64,000 nt of DNA. Origin: Shewanella sp. ANA-3 (GTDB taxonomy: Bacteria > Pseudomonadota > Gammaproteobacteria > Enterobacterales > Shewanellaceae). Below the pieces are notes generated by a model. The model worked only from the letters and a program-made list of their open reading frames with translations, searched no databases and was not told the DNA's origin. Shown here in pieces: positions 44,926-53,413 of this stretch. The stretch spans positions 372,001 to 436,000 of the forward strand of contig NC_008577.1 in assembly GCF_000203935.1 (NCBI RefSeq). The letters are read 5' to 3'. Position 1 is the first letter of the stretch. Each line of letters begins with the position of its first letter. Both the position numbers and the translations under genes were made by a program.

Positions 44926-45026
44926 GTATCTGTCTCTCTGCTGTATACCTCTGTTTAAGCCTTGCGAGCAGTCGTTATTGCACTTCATAGTTTGTGATGC
45001 CCCAAGCGATTCTCCCCGCTCAAATA

Positions 45027-45052
45027 ATTAAGGCTCCCGTAGGAGCCTTAAT
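45027..45052 (-). terminator. Terminator hairpin at the end of the lap/bpf operon
   Basis: ATTAAGGCTCC, loop CGTA, GGAGCCTTAAT is a perfect 11-bp stem 16 bases past the lapD-like stop. On the minus strand the following bases are TATTTG, a weak T tract. Confidence 0.75.
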
Positions 45053-45067
45053 ACAAAGATATTCGAC

Positions 45068-46987
45068 TTAGTCGATATTCTCTGGCGGAACGATAAAGCC
45101 TTGATAGGCGTCAGTTTTAAGCTCATCAAAGCGTTCTAACTGCGCTTTTTCTTGGATACCTGTCACTATCACCTGAATATCCAATCCTTTGGCGACATTG
45201 ATAATGGCGCGGCAGAGCTCGCTATTATGTGAGGCCTCGTCATAGTAGGAGAAGGATTGGTCGAGCTTGACGTAACTTGGTCTGAGCTCTTGAAGGTACG
45301 ACATTGAGCCAAATTGGCGACCAAAGTGGTCGATACCAAATTTAGCGCCATTATCACGAATAATATTGCATAACAGCACACAGGACTCTAAATCGCTGTA
45401 GACACCTGCCTCGGGGATTTCAAAACAGATACGCTCGACCTGTGGCATGCTGCGCAGGAAGTGATTGAGCCAGTCATGGAACAGGGTATCACTAATACTC
45501 TGATGCGTCAGGTTGATTGCCAGTGGCTCATAGTTACGCTCAAGTAGTTTTTGCTCATACACAGTCTCAATCAGGCACTTATCGAGCAGAGAGCCGAGTG
45601 ATAGCAGTTCAATATAGGGCATAAACTGGCCAGCGTGGGCCACCTTATCACCCAACTCAAGTTGACAGTAAAGCTCTCGCTGGGCGACACCATCACCATT
45701 ACAAAACTGGATAGGCTGCCAACGGAACTTAAACTTCTTATTGCTGATGGCATGGCTTAAGTTGTCGCGCCACTGTTCACGGGTAAACAGCTGTTGCTCT
45801 GTTGTTTCGAACCAATGGAAGGATTTATGTTCCTTCAGGGCTTTTTGCAGCGCGTTATCCGCCTGCGCCAGAATGTCTGACACCTTCATCTGACCAATGC
45901 GTTCAGCGACACCGATGGCAAAGTTCTCATTGGGCTTACAGCCTGCTTTAGATATTTCTTGGTTGATGGTGCGGATCAGGGTTTGCAGGTACTTACTGAT
46001 TTGGTCGTGTTCGACATCGGTAACGAGGAAAGCAAATTCAAACGCGGCAATACGCGCTATCACGGATGGGGTGATCTCATTGAGTTGCTGAACCAGTTTT
46101 TCGGCTAATAGGCGAATGGTTTCATCCCGAACTTGATAGCCATATTTGCTGTGTACTTCTTCGAGCCAGTCGAGCTTAGCTAAGAATAGGGCACCACTGC
46201 TCGGTTCGCTTAGCCAACCATTGAGGCGACTGACCACATATTGGCGATTAGGCAGCCCAGAGGCGGGATCGGTGAGGTTCTTTTTGCGTAAAGAGCCGAC
46301 TTCTTCATCGAGTGATTGGAACAATTGCTTGAGCTGGGCTGACATGCTGTTGAATGCGGTAACCAAGTCCTTGAGTTCAGTGGTTTTAGGCAGCGGCATA
46401 TCGGGGCCAAACTGGCGGGCGGCAATCTTTTTGGCATGATCAGATAAGGCATGCAGTGGTTTTAAGATCCAGGTTAAGCCTAATCTCGCGGTAAAAATGG
46501 CGACTAAAAAGAGTAATGAGAAGGCGATAATGGTATTAGACATAATTCGCCACAATTCATGGTAACCAAAACCTGGGTGCGCGGTAATTTCTAGCTGAGC
46601 GAGCTGTAACCATCCTGAGGTGATAGTGCTTTCTTTTTTGATGGTTTTAAATAGATTGAGATTGATGAACCATTGAGGCACGTCTTCAATTTTGAGTGGG
46701 TTGTTCCATTCTTGTTGTTTGCCATCAACCATCCAGGTCAGCTTAATGTTTTTGTAATAGCCGCCCTCAAATATCACATTAACTAAGGTTTCGGCTGCGG
46801 CGGTATCGCCTGCTTGCAGTGCTGGAGTAAGCATGAGTCCAAGCGAGGTACTGGTATTGTTTAGATCCGATTCCATTTGCTTGGTCAAAAAGCTTTGTGT
46901 CTCAGTAAATTGCACATAGCCAAGGCTTGCAACAACCAGCAAGAACAGGCTAAAAAGCAGCGAATATATCTGTCTAAACAGTGTCAT
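45068..46987 (-). CDS. bpfD: LapD-like c-di-GMP receptor (BpfD)
   Basis: This 639-residue inner-membrane receptor has helix 1 (YSLLFSLFLLVVASLGYVQF), a LapD-type periplasmic domain (about 28-150: TETQSFLTKQMESDLNNTST), helix 2 (about 152-172), a HAMP domain (LKPLHALSDHAKKIAARQFG), a degenerate GGDEF domain (AAFEF in RIAAFEFAFLV) and a degenerate EAL domain (ELY in QRELYCQL; FGIDHFGRQFGSM). In known Lap systems the dead EAL binds c-di-GMP and the periplasmic part then sequesters the LapG protease, keeping the adhesin at the surface. It lies 8 bases downstream of the LapG-like gene. Confidence 0.93.
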   Translation of the reverse strand: MTLFRQIYSLLFSLFLLVVASLGYVQFTETQSFLTKQMESDLNNTSTSLGLMLTPALQAGDTAAAETLVNVIFEGGYYKNIKLTWMVDGKQQEWNNPLKIEDVPQWFINLNLFKTIKKESTITSGWLQLAQLEITAHPGFGYHELWRIMSNTIIAFSLLFLVAIFTARLGLTWILKPLHALSDHAKKIAARQFGPDMPLPKTTELKDLVTAFNSMSAQLKQLFQSLDEEVGSLRKKNLTDPASGLPNRQYVVSRLNGWLSEPSSGALFLAKLDWLEEVHSKYGYQVRDETIRLLAEKLVQQLNEITPSVIARIAAFEFAFLVTDVEHDQISKYLQTLIRTINQEISKAGCKPNENFAIGVAERIGQMKVSDILAQADNALQKALKEHKSFHWFETTEQQLFTREQWRDNLSHAISNKKFKFRWQPIQFCNGDGVAQRELYCQLELGDKVAHAGQFMPYIELLSLGSLLDKCLIETVYEQKLLERNYEPLAINLTHQSISDTLFHDWLNHFLRSMPQVERICFEIPEAGVYSDLESCVLLCNIIRDNGAKFGIDHFGRQFGSMSYLQELRPSYVKLDQSFSYYDEASHNSELCRAIINVAKGLDIQVIVTGIQEKAQLERFDELKTDAYQGFIVPPENID

Positions 46988-46995
46988 CTTTGGTG

Positions 46996-47703
46996 CTACT
47001 CCAGTTTTAATTTGGGCTGCCTGAGTCGGTCAACCCCTAACCTATGGTTAAGGTCATTCCATTTTTCGAGTCGTGTCGACGAGCCTGCTAACACACCTCG
47101 TCCCTGTTCTTTATTTAGCCATAACTGTTTACCGTTAAAGCTGTAAACAGGGATGAGATCTTTACGCTGAGTCGCAGGTTTAATGACATGGTCTAGGTTA
47201 TCGAGAACTAAAGGGACTGACGAAGGGGTGTCATAGTAAGCCAACACCATATGATACTGATTCACGCTCGTGGCCTTAACCATAGTGATCCGCATCTTAT
47301 CTTCGGGCACACCTAATTGGAGTAGCGTGAAATATTTGGCAATGGAAAAGTCCTCACAGTCGCCACCATTTACGCCAATAAACTCCATTGGAGTCGCCCA
47401 GTAGTTTGATTCTCCCCATAACTTGATGTCATCGACGAAGCGGAATAAGTTAAAAAAGTTGTTCACTTTTAAAAGTTTATCTTTTTCGTCGAGCGTGCTG
47501 GCCTCTGCCACCACTTTAAACCAAGCTCTTGCACGCATACCCGCGCGCTCACCATAACGCTTCTCCAGCGTTGAGGTAATTTTGGCTTCATCCAGCTTTT
47601 GGGTCGGGCTGGCATATAAACAGCCGACCGCAAGCGCAGACGCGATTAGGCTTAAGCGACAGGCCCGCAAAAACGAATTGTAATCCCTTAGCCTGCCGTT
47701 CAT
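46996..47703 (-). CDS. bpfG: LapG-like periplasmic cysteine protease (BpfG)
   Basis: This 235-residue transglutaminase-like cysteine peptidase has an N-terminal export segment (LSLIASALAVGCLYA). The triad is visible: Cys116 in GGDCEDFS, His151 in NQYHMVLAYY and Asp168 in PLVLDNLD. LapG-type proteases cut the adhesin near its N-terminus to release cells from biofilms; that cleavage site would lie beyond the right edge. The neighbouring LapD-like protein is its expected inhibitor. Confidence 0.93.
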   Translation of the reverse strand: MNGRLRDYNSFLRACRLSLIASALAVGCLYASPTQKLDEAKITSTLEKRYGERAGMRARAWFKVVAEASTLDEKDKLLKVNNFFNLFRFVDDIKLWGESNYWATPMEFIGVNGGDCEDFSIAKYFTLLQLGVPEDKMRITMVKATSVNQYHMVLAYYDTPSSVPLVLDNLDHVIKPATQRKDLIPVYSFNGKQLWLNKEQGRGVLAGSSTRLEKWNDLNHRLGVDRLRQPKLKLE

Positions 47704-47721
47704 AGCCTAGTCTGTTAGCCT

Positions 47722-48330
47722 TTATTTAGTGGGTTCATCGACAGAGTAAATCGTCCATTTCATATCTGTCGTCGTATCATCACCGGTCACTTCCGCGACT
47801 ACGCGGCGGTTACGGGTTTCAGCATCAGGCGTATGCTCGAGTACCAATGGACGGCTAGAGCCGTAGCCAATGGCTGTGAGTCTAGATCTGTCGATGCTGA
47901 AACGGTCTGCTAGCACCGCGGTGACGGCATCAGCACGTTCTTGAGAAAGTACGGCGTTTCTTTCATCTGTCCCAGTGCGGCTAGTGTGACCTTCGATAGT
48001 CACTTTAGTCGTGGGATATTGACGTAAAAACATCGCAATTTCTTCAATCTGTGGATAGTACTCTGGTGCAATATAAGCTGAGTCGTTTGGAAATAATACA
48101 TTGATTTCCTTACGCTCATTAATTGCTTTTATTTGACCGCAGCCATAATTATCCGTACCAGCGCCTTTGGCGGTGTCGTTGCAACGCTCACGCGCTTCAA
48201 TCACGCCATCACCATCCTTGTCGGACAGATCATAGGCCTGAGTCGTGGTCATTTCTTCAATATTAACGGTATCCCGCATGGAACAACCAGCTAAAAGTGC
48301 CACGCTCATAAATAGGATTACGGTTTTCAT
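47722..48330 (-). CDS. OmpA-family lipoprotein
   Basis: This 202-residue protein has a lipoprotein signal (VILFMSVALLAGCS), a calcium-binding-like DKDGDGVIEARERC segment, and a C-terminal OmpA peptidoglycan-binding domain (VTIEGHTSRTGTDERNAVLS then QERADAVTAVL). It likely anchors to the outer membrane and contacts peptidoglycan. It overlaps the aggA stop by four bases and sits inside the adhesin secretion operon, so it may support the secretion or anchoring of the adhesin. Confidence 0.88.
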   Translation of the reverse strand: MKTVILFMSVALLAGCSMRDTVNIEEMTTTQAYDLSDKDGDGVIEARERCNDTAKGAGTDNYGCGQIKAINERKEINVLFPNDSAYIAPEYYPQIEEIAMFLRQYPTTKVTIEGHTSRTGTDERNAVLSQERADAVTAVLADRFSIDRSRLTAIGYGSSRPLVLEHTPDAETRNRRVVAEVTGDDTTTDMKWTIYSVDEPTK

Positions 48331-49742
48331 TGGTTAGCTCCTCCCTCGTAGTTGCGTTCACCACGCCATGCTTCTGGGCGAGTGACTTTTAAGGAGTCAA
48401 GCAAACGTCCAGTAGAGTTGAGTACGCGATATTTAGCAATGATTTCATCGTATTCGGCTTGTAAGTAATCTTTACGTGCCTCAAACAGCTCGTTTTCGGT
48501 ATCGAGTAAGTCGAGTAAACTGCGTTGACCCAAGTTAAACTGTTGGGCGTAGGCAGATTGGGTATCTTTTGCAGCCATCACATGGTCGCGGATATATTGT
48601 TTCTGTGGGGCCAGCATTTCATAGGCGTTCCACGCTAAGTTCACGCCTTCAACCACTTCACGCTGCGCGCGTTGACGGATTTCTTTGGCCTCACCTAACT
48701 TGTAGGCTGTTTCTTTTTCGCGGGCGAGATCTTTACCGCCAGCGAACAGGTTGTATCTCACTCTCACCATAGCAACCAGATCGTTGTTGTAACCGCCAAC
48801 GTTTTGGCTGGCTAACGCGCTAACGCCGTCTTCACCGCCCACATCGTTGTTCCAGTTACCATTTAACTCTAACGAGACTTGTGGATAATAACTTGCTTGC
48901 ACCGACGAACGTTCGTTCTCGGCGGCGCGAATATCATTGGCTGCGGATTTTAAAATCGGGTGGTTTTCCTGCGCGTCGGTAAGGCCCGAGTTAAGATCTT
49001 TCGGCAGTAAATCTGCATCCGGTACGGGTTGGATCAAATCAACAGGATCAGCCGCGATCACACGAATAAATTGTGCTTTGGCATCGAGTAGATTATTACG
49101 TGCAGAAATGACGTTCGCATTGGCACGGGCGAGACGACCGGTAATTTGTGAGAGATCCGCAGTCGAGCCTAAACCTGAATCGGTACGTTGTTTGATTTGC
49201 TCATAAATATCTTTGTGGCTGTTGAGGTTTTTCTCAGCCAATTTGAGCACCTCATCGGTGCGCAGATAGTTGAGGTAGACCTTACTGACATCAAGTGCCA
49301 TGTCTTCTGCTGCGGCAAGAAGCGCCCACTGGTCTGCACTGGCTTCAAAGCTATAACGGTCAACTTCACTGCTGGTATAAAAACCATCGAATAGCATTTG
49401 TTTAAGGCTAATACCAAATTCACCACGGTTTAGCTCAGCAACACCATTGCTATCAACATCGCCGACATTTTTGCGTCTGCGGGTTGAGACACTATCGGTT
49501 TGCTCATAGCCATAACCACCAGTGATATCTACTGTAGGCATATAACCAGCAATAGCTTGATTCACTTGCTCTTCTCTAGCTTTAAAGCGATTAAAAGCCA
49601 CACGTAGATCTGGGTTGGTATCGAGTGTATGCGCAACCGCTTGCTCTAACGTTTGGCTTTGAGCTGATAGTGGAAGCAAGATAGCTGATAACAACACAGC
49701 TATTTTTGAACATTGAAATTGTCGTCTTACTAAAGTCTTCAT
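48327..49742 (-). CDS. aggA: TolC-family outer-membrane channel of the adhesin secretion system (AggA/LapE-like)
   Basis: This 471-residue outer-membrane efflux protein has a signal peptide (FQCSKIAVLLSAILLPLSAQS) and two TolC-type helical repeats (LEQAVAHTLDTNPDLRVAFN; LTDAQENHPILKSAANDIRA). GYGYEQTD and the C-terminal NLGQRSLLDLLDTENELFEA segment are family typical. It should complete the type I secretion channel for the giant adhesin; the name AggA is used for this protein in Shewanella. Confidence 0.9.
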   Translation of the reverse strand: MKTLVRRQFQCSKIAVLLSAILLPLSAQSQTLEQAVAHTLDTNPDLRVAFNRFKAREEQVNQAIAGYMPTVDITGGYGYEQTDSVSTRRRKNVGDVDSNGVAELNRGEFGISLKQMLFDGFYTSSEVDRYSFEASADQWALLAAAEDMALDVSKVYLNYLRTDEVLKLAEKNLNSHKDIYEQIKQRTDSGLGSTADLSQITGRLARANANVISARNNLLDAKAQFIRVIAADPVDLIQPVPDADLLPKDLNSGLTDAQENHPILKSAANDIRAAENERSSVQASYYPQVSLELNGNWNNDVGGEDGVSALASQNVGGYNNDLVAMVRVRYNLFAGGKDLAREKETAYKLGEAKEIRQRAQREVVEGVNLAWNAYEMLAPQKQYIRDHVMAAKDTQSAYAQQFNLGQRSLLDLLDTENELFEARKDYLQAEYDEIIAKYRVLNSTGRLLDSLKVTRPEAWRGERNYEGGANQ

Positions 49743-49768
49743 TGCAAACCTCCCGGTTTATAACAGGC

Positions 49769-51151
49769 TTAACGCTCTCTGAGCGCTGTGTCCTTAGCCC
49801 TTAAAATTGGATTTAAAATGTACTCAAGAATGGATCTTTGTCCGGTTATGACATCAACGGTCGTTAACATCCCCGGTATAATTGGCATCTGCGTGCCATC
49901 GTCTTTGATTAAACTTGATTCTTCGGTTCTCACCTTTATAAGGTAGAAGCTATTTCCCTCATCGTCCTGTGATGTATCGGCACTAATATGTTCGACTGTA
50001 CCTTTAAGACCCCCGTAACGAGTAAAATCATATGCCGTTACCTTAACGACTGCAGGTAAACCTGTGTGTAAAAACGCAATATCCTTAGGAAGGATTTTGG
50101 TTTCTATCAATAGTTGATCTTCGGATGGGACAATTTCAATAATATCAACACCCGGTTGGACAACTCCTCCTAACGTATTGATATGCACAGTTTTGATCGT
50201 GCCATTTACCGGCGATGTAATCACCGCTTTGCTTACCTTATCCTGGGCACCAACTTGGGCTTCGTTCATTCTTGATAATCGAGTTTGTGTTTCGTTTAGC
50301 TGTGCACGAAGGTCTGCGGCATAAACAAACACCGCCTCACGGCGTTTTAATATGGCTTCATCTAATGCTGCTTTCAGTTTTGGTCTAAGCAGTCTCAATG
50401 AGTTTAATTCCCCTTGGGCATCGTTCACTGCGCGTTCGAGTTTAAGTAATTCAACTTCGGGCACAATCCCTTTTTTAGCCAGAGGCCTCGTAAGCTCTAA
50501 CTCCCTAGAAATCAACTGCATACTGGTTGTTAAGGTCGTAGTTTTTGAGGCAAGGTCATCGATTTCTTGTTGTCTTTGTTGTATCTGACGAACCAGAATC
50601 TCCAGTTGGTTGCTCAGATTGTCTAAGCGCCCATTATATTCTTCTTGCTGCCTCCTAACTAATGCAGGCTCTGCTTCTGTAATGCTATCGGGGAATACCA
50701 AAGCTTTTTTGGTTATTTTTACTTGCTCACGCCAGTCAGAAGTCATATCAGAGATTAGAATGCTATCTAATTCTGCGCGCATGCGAATTGCATTCGTTTT
50801 TAAACCTAAAACCTCTTGCTCCTGTTGAGCAAAGTCAGAACGAAAACGTGTATCATCAATCCTAACAAGGGGTTGCCCTTTAGTGACAATATCCCCTTCT
50901 CTCACAAAGAGTTCTTGCATGATACCGCCGTCGAGACTTTGAATGACTTGAACTTGAGAAGAAGGGATAACTTTCCCAGAACCCGTTGTCACCTTATCGA
51001 GTTTGGCAAAACCTGCCCATAACAAAAAACAGGCGACCATGGCAGCTAAAGCCCAAATAATTAATCTGTGCCCACTAGGAGCATCAGTCATAATTGCGCC
51101 ATAAACATCATCGACCATATCTAAATCATTTGCCGTGAGGTGTTTGCTCAT
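49769..51151 (-). CDS. lapC: HlyD-type membrane fusion protein of the adhesin secretion system (LapC-like)
   Basis: This 460-residue adaptor has one membrane helix (LIIWALAAMVACFLLWAGFA), a lipoyl half (VQVIQSLDGGIMQELFVREG), a long helical hairpin (about 110-300) and a C-terminal barrel (SPVNGTIKTVHINTLGGVVQ; TAYDFTRYGGLKGTVEHISA). It joins the ABC ATPase to the outer channel. Its ATG overlaps the ABC gene's stop by four bases. Confidence 0.93.
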   Translation of the reverse strand: MSKHLTANDLDMVDDVYGAIMTDAPSGHRLIIWALAAMVACFLLWAGFAKLDKVTTGSGKVIPSSQVQVIQSLDGGIMQELFVREGDIVTKGQPLVRIDDTRFRSDFAQQEQEVLGLKTNAIRMRAELDSILISDMTSDWREQVKITKKALVFPDSITEAEPALVRRQQEEYNGRLDNLSNQLEILVRQIQQRQQEIDDLASKTTTLTTSMQLISRELELTRPLAKKGIVPEVELLKLERAVNDAQGELNSLRLLRPKLKAALDEAILKRREAVFVYAADLRAQLNETQTRLSRMNEAQVGAQDKVSKAVITSPVNGTIKTVHINTLGGVVQPGVDIIEIVPSEDQLLIETKILPKDIAFLHTGLPAVVKVTAYDFTRYGGLKGTVEHISADTSQDDEGNSFYLIKVRTEESSLIKDDGTQMPIIPGMLTTVDVITGQRSILEYILNPILRAKDTALRER

Positions 51152-53325
51152 TTTCTGGCGCCTCCATTAACTAGGCCAAAATTGAGTTTTTCTAACACTT
51201 CGGCTTTAGGACCGTCGGCAACCACATGGCCGCGTTCCAGCACAATAATTCGGTCAACCAATTGTAATAAATGCATTTTATGAGTGATTAGTAGCAAGGT
51301 TCTATCCTTGCTAACATTTTGCATTGAGCGGATAAATTGTTGTTCCGCTCGGGCATCCAAACTGGCTGTAGGTTCATCCATTAACAGCACTGGCGGGTCG
51401 TTCAGTGTCGCACGGGCAAGGGCTACGGTTTGTCGTTGGCCGCGACTAAGAGACATACCTCCTTCACCAACCTGCTGATCTAGCCCTTCTGCTTCCATGT
51501 GAGTGAACTGACTCACTCCTGAAAGTTGTACCGCACGGATCAGTTGATGCTCAGTCACTTGGCGAGTACCAAATAGAATGTTGTCCCTGATTGTTCCATG
51601 GAATAGGGTGACATCTTGAGGTAAGTAGCCAAAGTTACGGCGCAAATCACTGGGATGGATTTGGGCAGAGTCGACACCGTCGTACCGCAGGCTGCCTGTT
51701 GTGGGTTGGAAGAGTCCAACCAGAAGTTTAGCTAAAGTACTTTTACCTGAACCATTGCGGCCAATAATTGCAACTCGCTCACCAGGATTAATCGTTAATG
51801 TGAGCGGATGAAGTACCGGTTTTTCAGAGCCAGGATAACTGAAGCCAACATGATCAGCGTTAATTTTCCCGATTAACCGCAACTTACTCACCAGATGACC
51901 TTTATTTTCAAATTCATCTTCTTGGGTCATAAGTTCGTTGAGCTGTCGTAGAGCACTGGCGGTGTGATTGGCGCGTGTTAACAATCCCGCGAGTTGCGCC
52001 ATTGGAGCTATCGCCCTACTTGATAACATCACAGCCGCAATAATGCCGCCCATGGAAATTGCATTATCCGACACACGGTAAACACCTAAAATTACCACGC
52101 AGACCACGGTAAATTGCACGATAAAGTTAGCGAAATTCGAGACTGAATTTGAGAGCTTTTTCGAGCGCAATTGCCAGTTAGCACTATGGCCAATCATCTG
52201 TTGCCAGCTTTTTTGCACAATTCCTTCTGCTCCGTTAGCCTTAATCGATTCAAGTGCAGAGAGACTTTCAATCAAATGTCCATGTTTTAAGCTGGAGAAT
52301 TTATTACCTTCTTCGATAGCCGCTTTTAACTTGGGCTGTGTATACAGCGTAAAACCAAGAATGATCAAGCCTCCAACAACTGGAATAACGGCTAAATCCC
52401 CTGAAACGATATAAATGACAATCAAGAAAAATAATGCAAAAGGAAGATCAACTAAGGTTGTAATAGTCGCAGAGGTTAATATTTCCCGAATACTATCAAA
52501 CTCCCCAAGTTGTTTTGCCATGCCTCCAACACTCGGAGAGCGTTTTTCTAATGGAATCCCAATTGCCTTCGCAAATAGACGAGATGAAACAATGATATCT
52601 ACCTTTTTACCTGCCACATCAATTAAATAGCTTCTTAGTTGACGCATAACAAGGTCAAATAAATACGCAATGGATGCACCAATTGCTAATACCCAAAGTG
52701 AATCAAATGCAAGGTTAGGTACGACTTTATCGTACACATTCATGATAAACAGCGGAGAAACCAACGCGAAAATATTCACGAGAATCGAGGCAATTAAGGC
52801 ATCACGGTAAATGGGGGCTGAGTCCTTGAGAGTTTGGACTAACCAGTGGGTTTTGTTGTCGTGTAAATAGACATCGAACCCCATGTCCCCACGATATTCT
52901 TGTTTAACGAGAAATAGATAGCCAACATACAGAGTTTCAAGCGATTCTATTGTGAGTATTTCCTCGCCCCCTGTCTCGGGCATTTGAATGACAGCTCGAT
53001 CGGATTCGATGTCAAACTCCCGCAAAACACAGGCTTTTTTATCCTTTAATAATAAGATGCAGGGTAGCAGTATTGGCGATATCTCATTTAAACCTTTACG
53101 AGATAATTTTGCCGCTAATCCTGCGCGTGATGCTGCTTGAGGGAGCAGATCGGGTGTTAGTACCGCTCCAGACAAAGGCAAGCCTGCCGCAAGTGAATCA
53201 CTTGAGCATGGATTCCCAAAATGTTCAGTAAGGAGCACTAAACAATCTAACAGTGGGTCTACTATTACTCGCTGTGAAGCGGAAATAGTCCACTGTTCAA
53301 CTTTTTCAGAAGCTGTAACAGGCAC
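51148..53325 (-). CDS. lapB: Type I secretion ABC transporter (LapB/RtxB-like)
   Basis: This 725-residue fused permease-ATPase has an N-terminal C39-like domain (about 20-150) without the catalytic Cys (DCLVLLTEHFG at the normal position), as usual in RTX exporters, where it binds substrate without cutting. A six-helix membrane domain lies at about 170-450, and the ATPase has Walker A GRNGSGKST at 522-530, signature LSRGQ at about 625 and Walker B VLLMDE at about 646. It exports the adhesin encoded just upstream. Confidence 0.95.
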   Translation of the reverse strand: MPVTASEKVEQWTISASQRVIVDPLLDCLVLLTEHFGNPCSSDSLAAGLPLSGAVLTPDLLPQAASRAGLAAKLSRKGLNEISPILLPCILLLKDKKACVLREFDIESDRAVIQMPETGGEEILTIESLETLYVGYLFLVKQEYRGDMGFDVYLHDNKTHWLVQTLKDSAPIYRDALIASILVNIFALVSPLFIMNVYDKVVPNLAFDSLWVLAIGASIAYLFDLVMRQLRSYLIDVAGKKVDIIVSSRLFAKAIGIPLEKRSPSVGGMAKQLGEFDSIREILTSATITTLVDLPFALFFLIVIYIVSGDLAVIPVVGGLIILGFTLYTQPKLKAAIEEGNKFSSLKHGHLIESLSALESIKANGAEGIVQKSWQQMIGHSANWQLRSKKLSNSVSNFANFIVQFTVVCVVILGVYRVSDNAISMGGIIAAVMLSSRAIAPMAQLAGLLTRANHTASALRQLNELMTQEDEFENKGHLVSKLRLIGKINADHVGFSYPGSEKPVLHPLTLTINPGERVAIIGRNGSGKSTLAKLLVGLFQPTTGSLRYDGVDSAQIHPSDLRRNFGYLPQDVTLFHGTIRDNILFGTRQVTEHQLIRAVQLSGVSQFTHMEAEGLDQQVGEGGMSLSRGQRQTVALARATLNDPPVLLMDEPTASLDARAEQQFIRSMQNVSKDRTLLLITHKMHLLQLVDRIIVLERGHVVADGPKAEVLEKLNFGLVNGGARK

Positions 53326-53374
53326 CTCTTATCTATCCTTTGATTTTTATTTGATTATCAGAAGTATCGGTCAT

Positions 53375-53400
53375 GATGGCCTATATTTCTATAGGCCATC
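53375..53400 (-). promoter_or_regulatory. Intergenic hairpin between the adhesin gene and lapB
   Basis: A perfect 11-bp stem (GATGGCCTATA / TATAGGCCATC, 4-base loop) lies in the 88-bp gap between the adhesin stop and the ABC transporter start. No T run follows, so it is more likely a processing or partial-termination/stability element that sets different levels for adhesin and exporter than a true terminator. Confidence 0.55.
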
Positions 53401-53413
53401 CGAACTGATTTTA

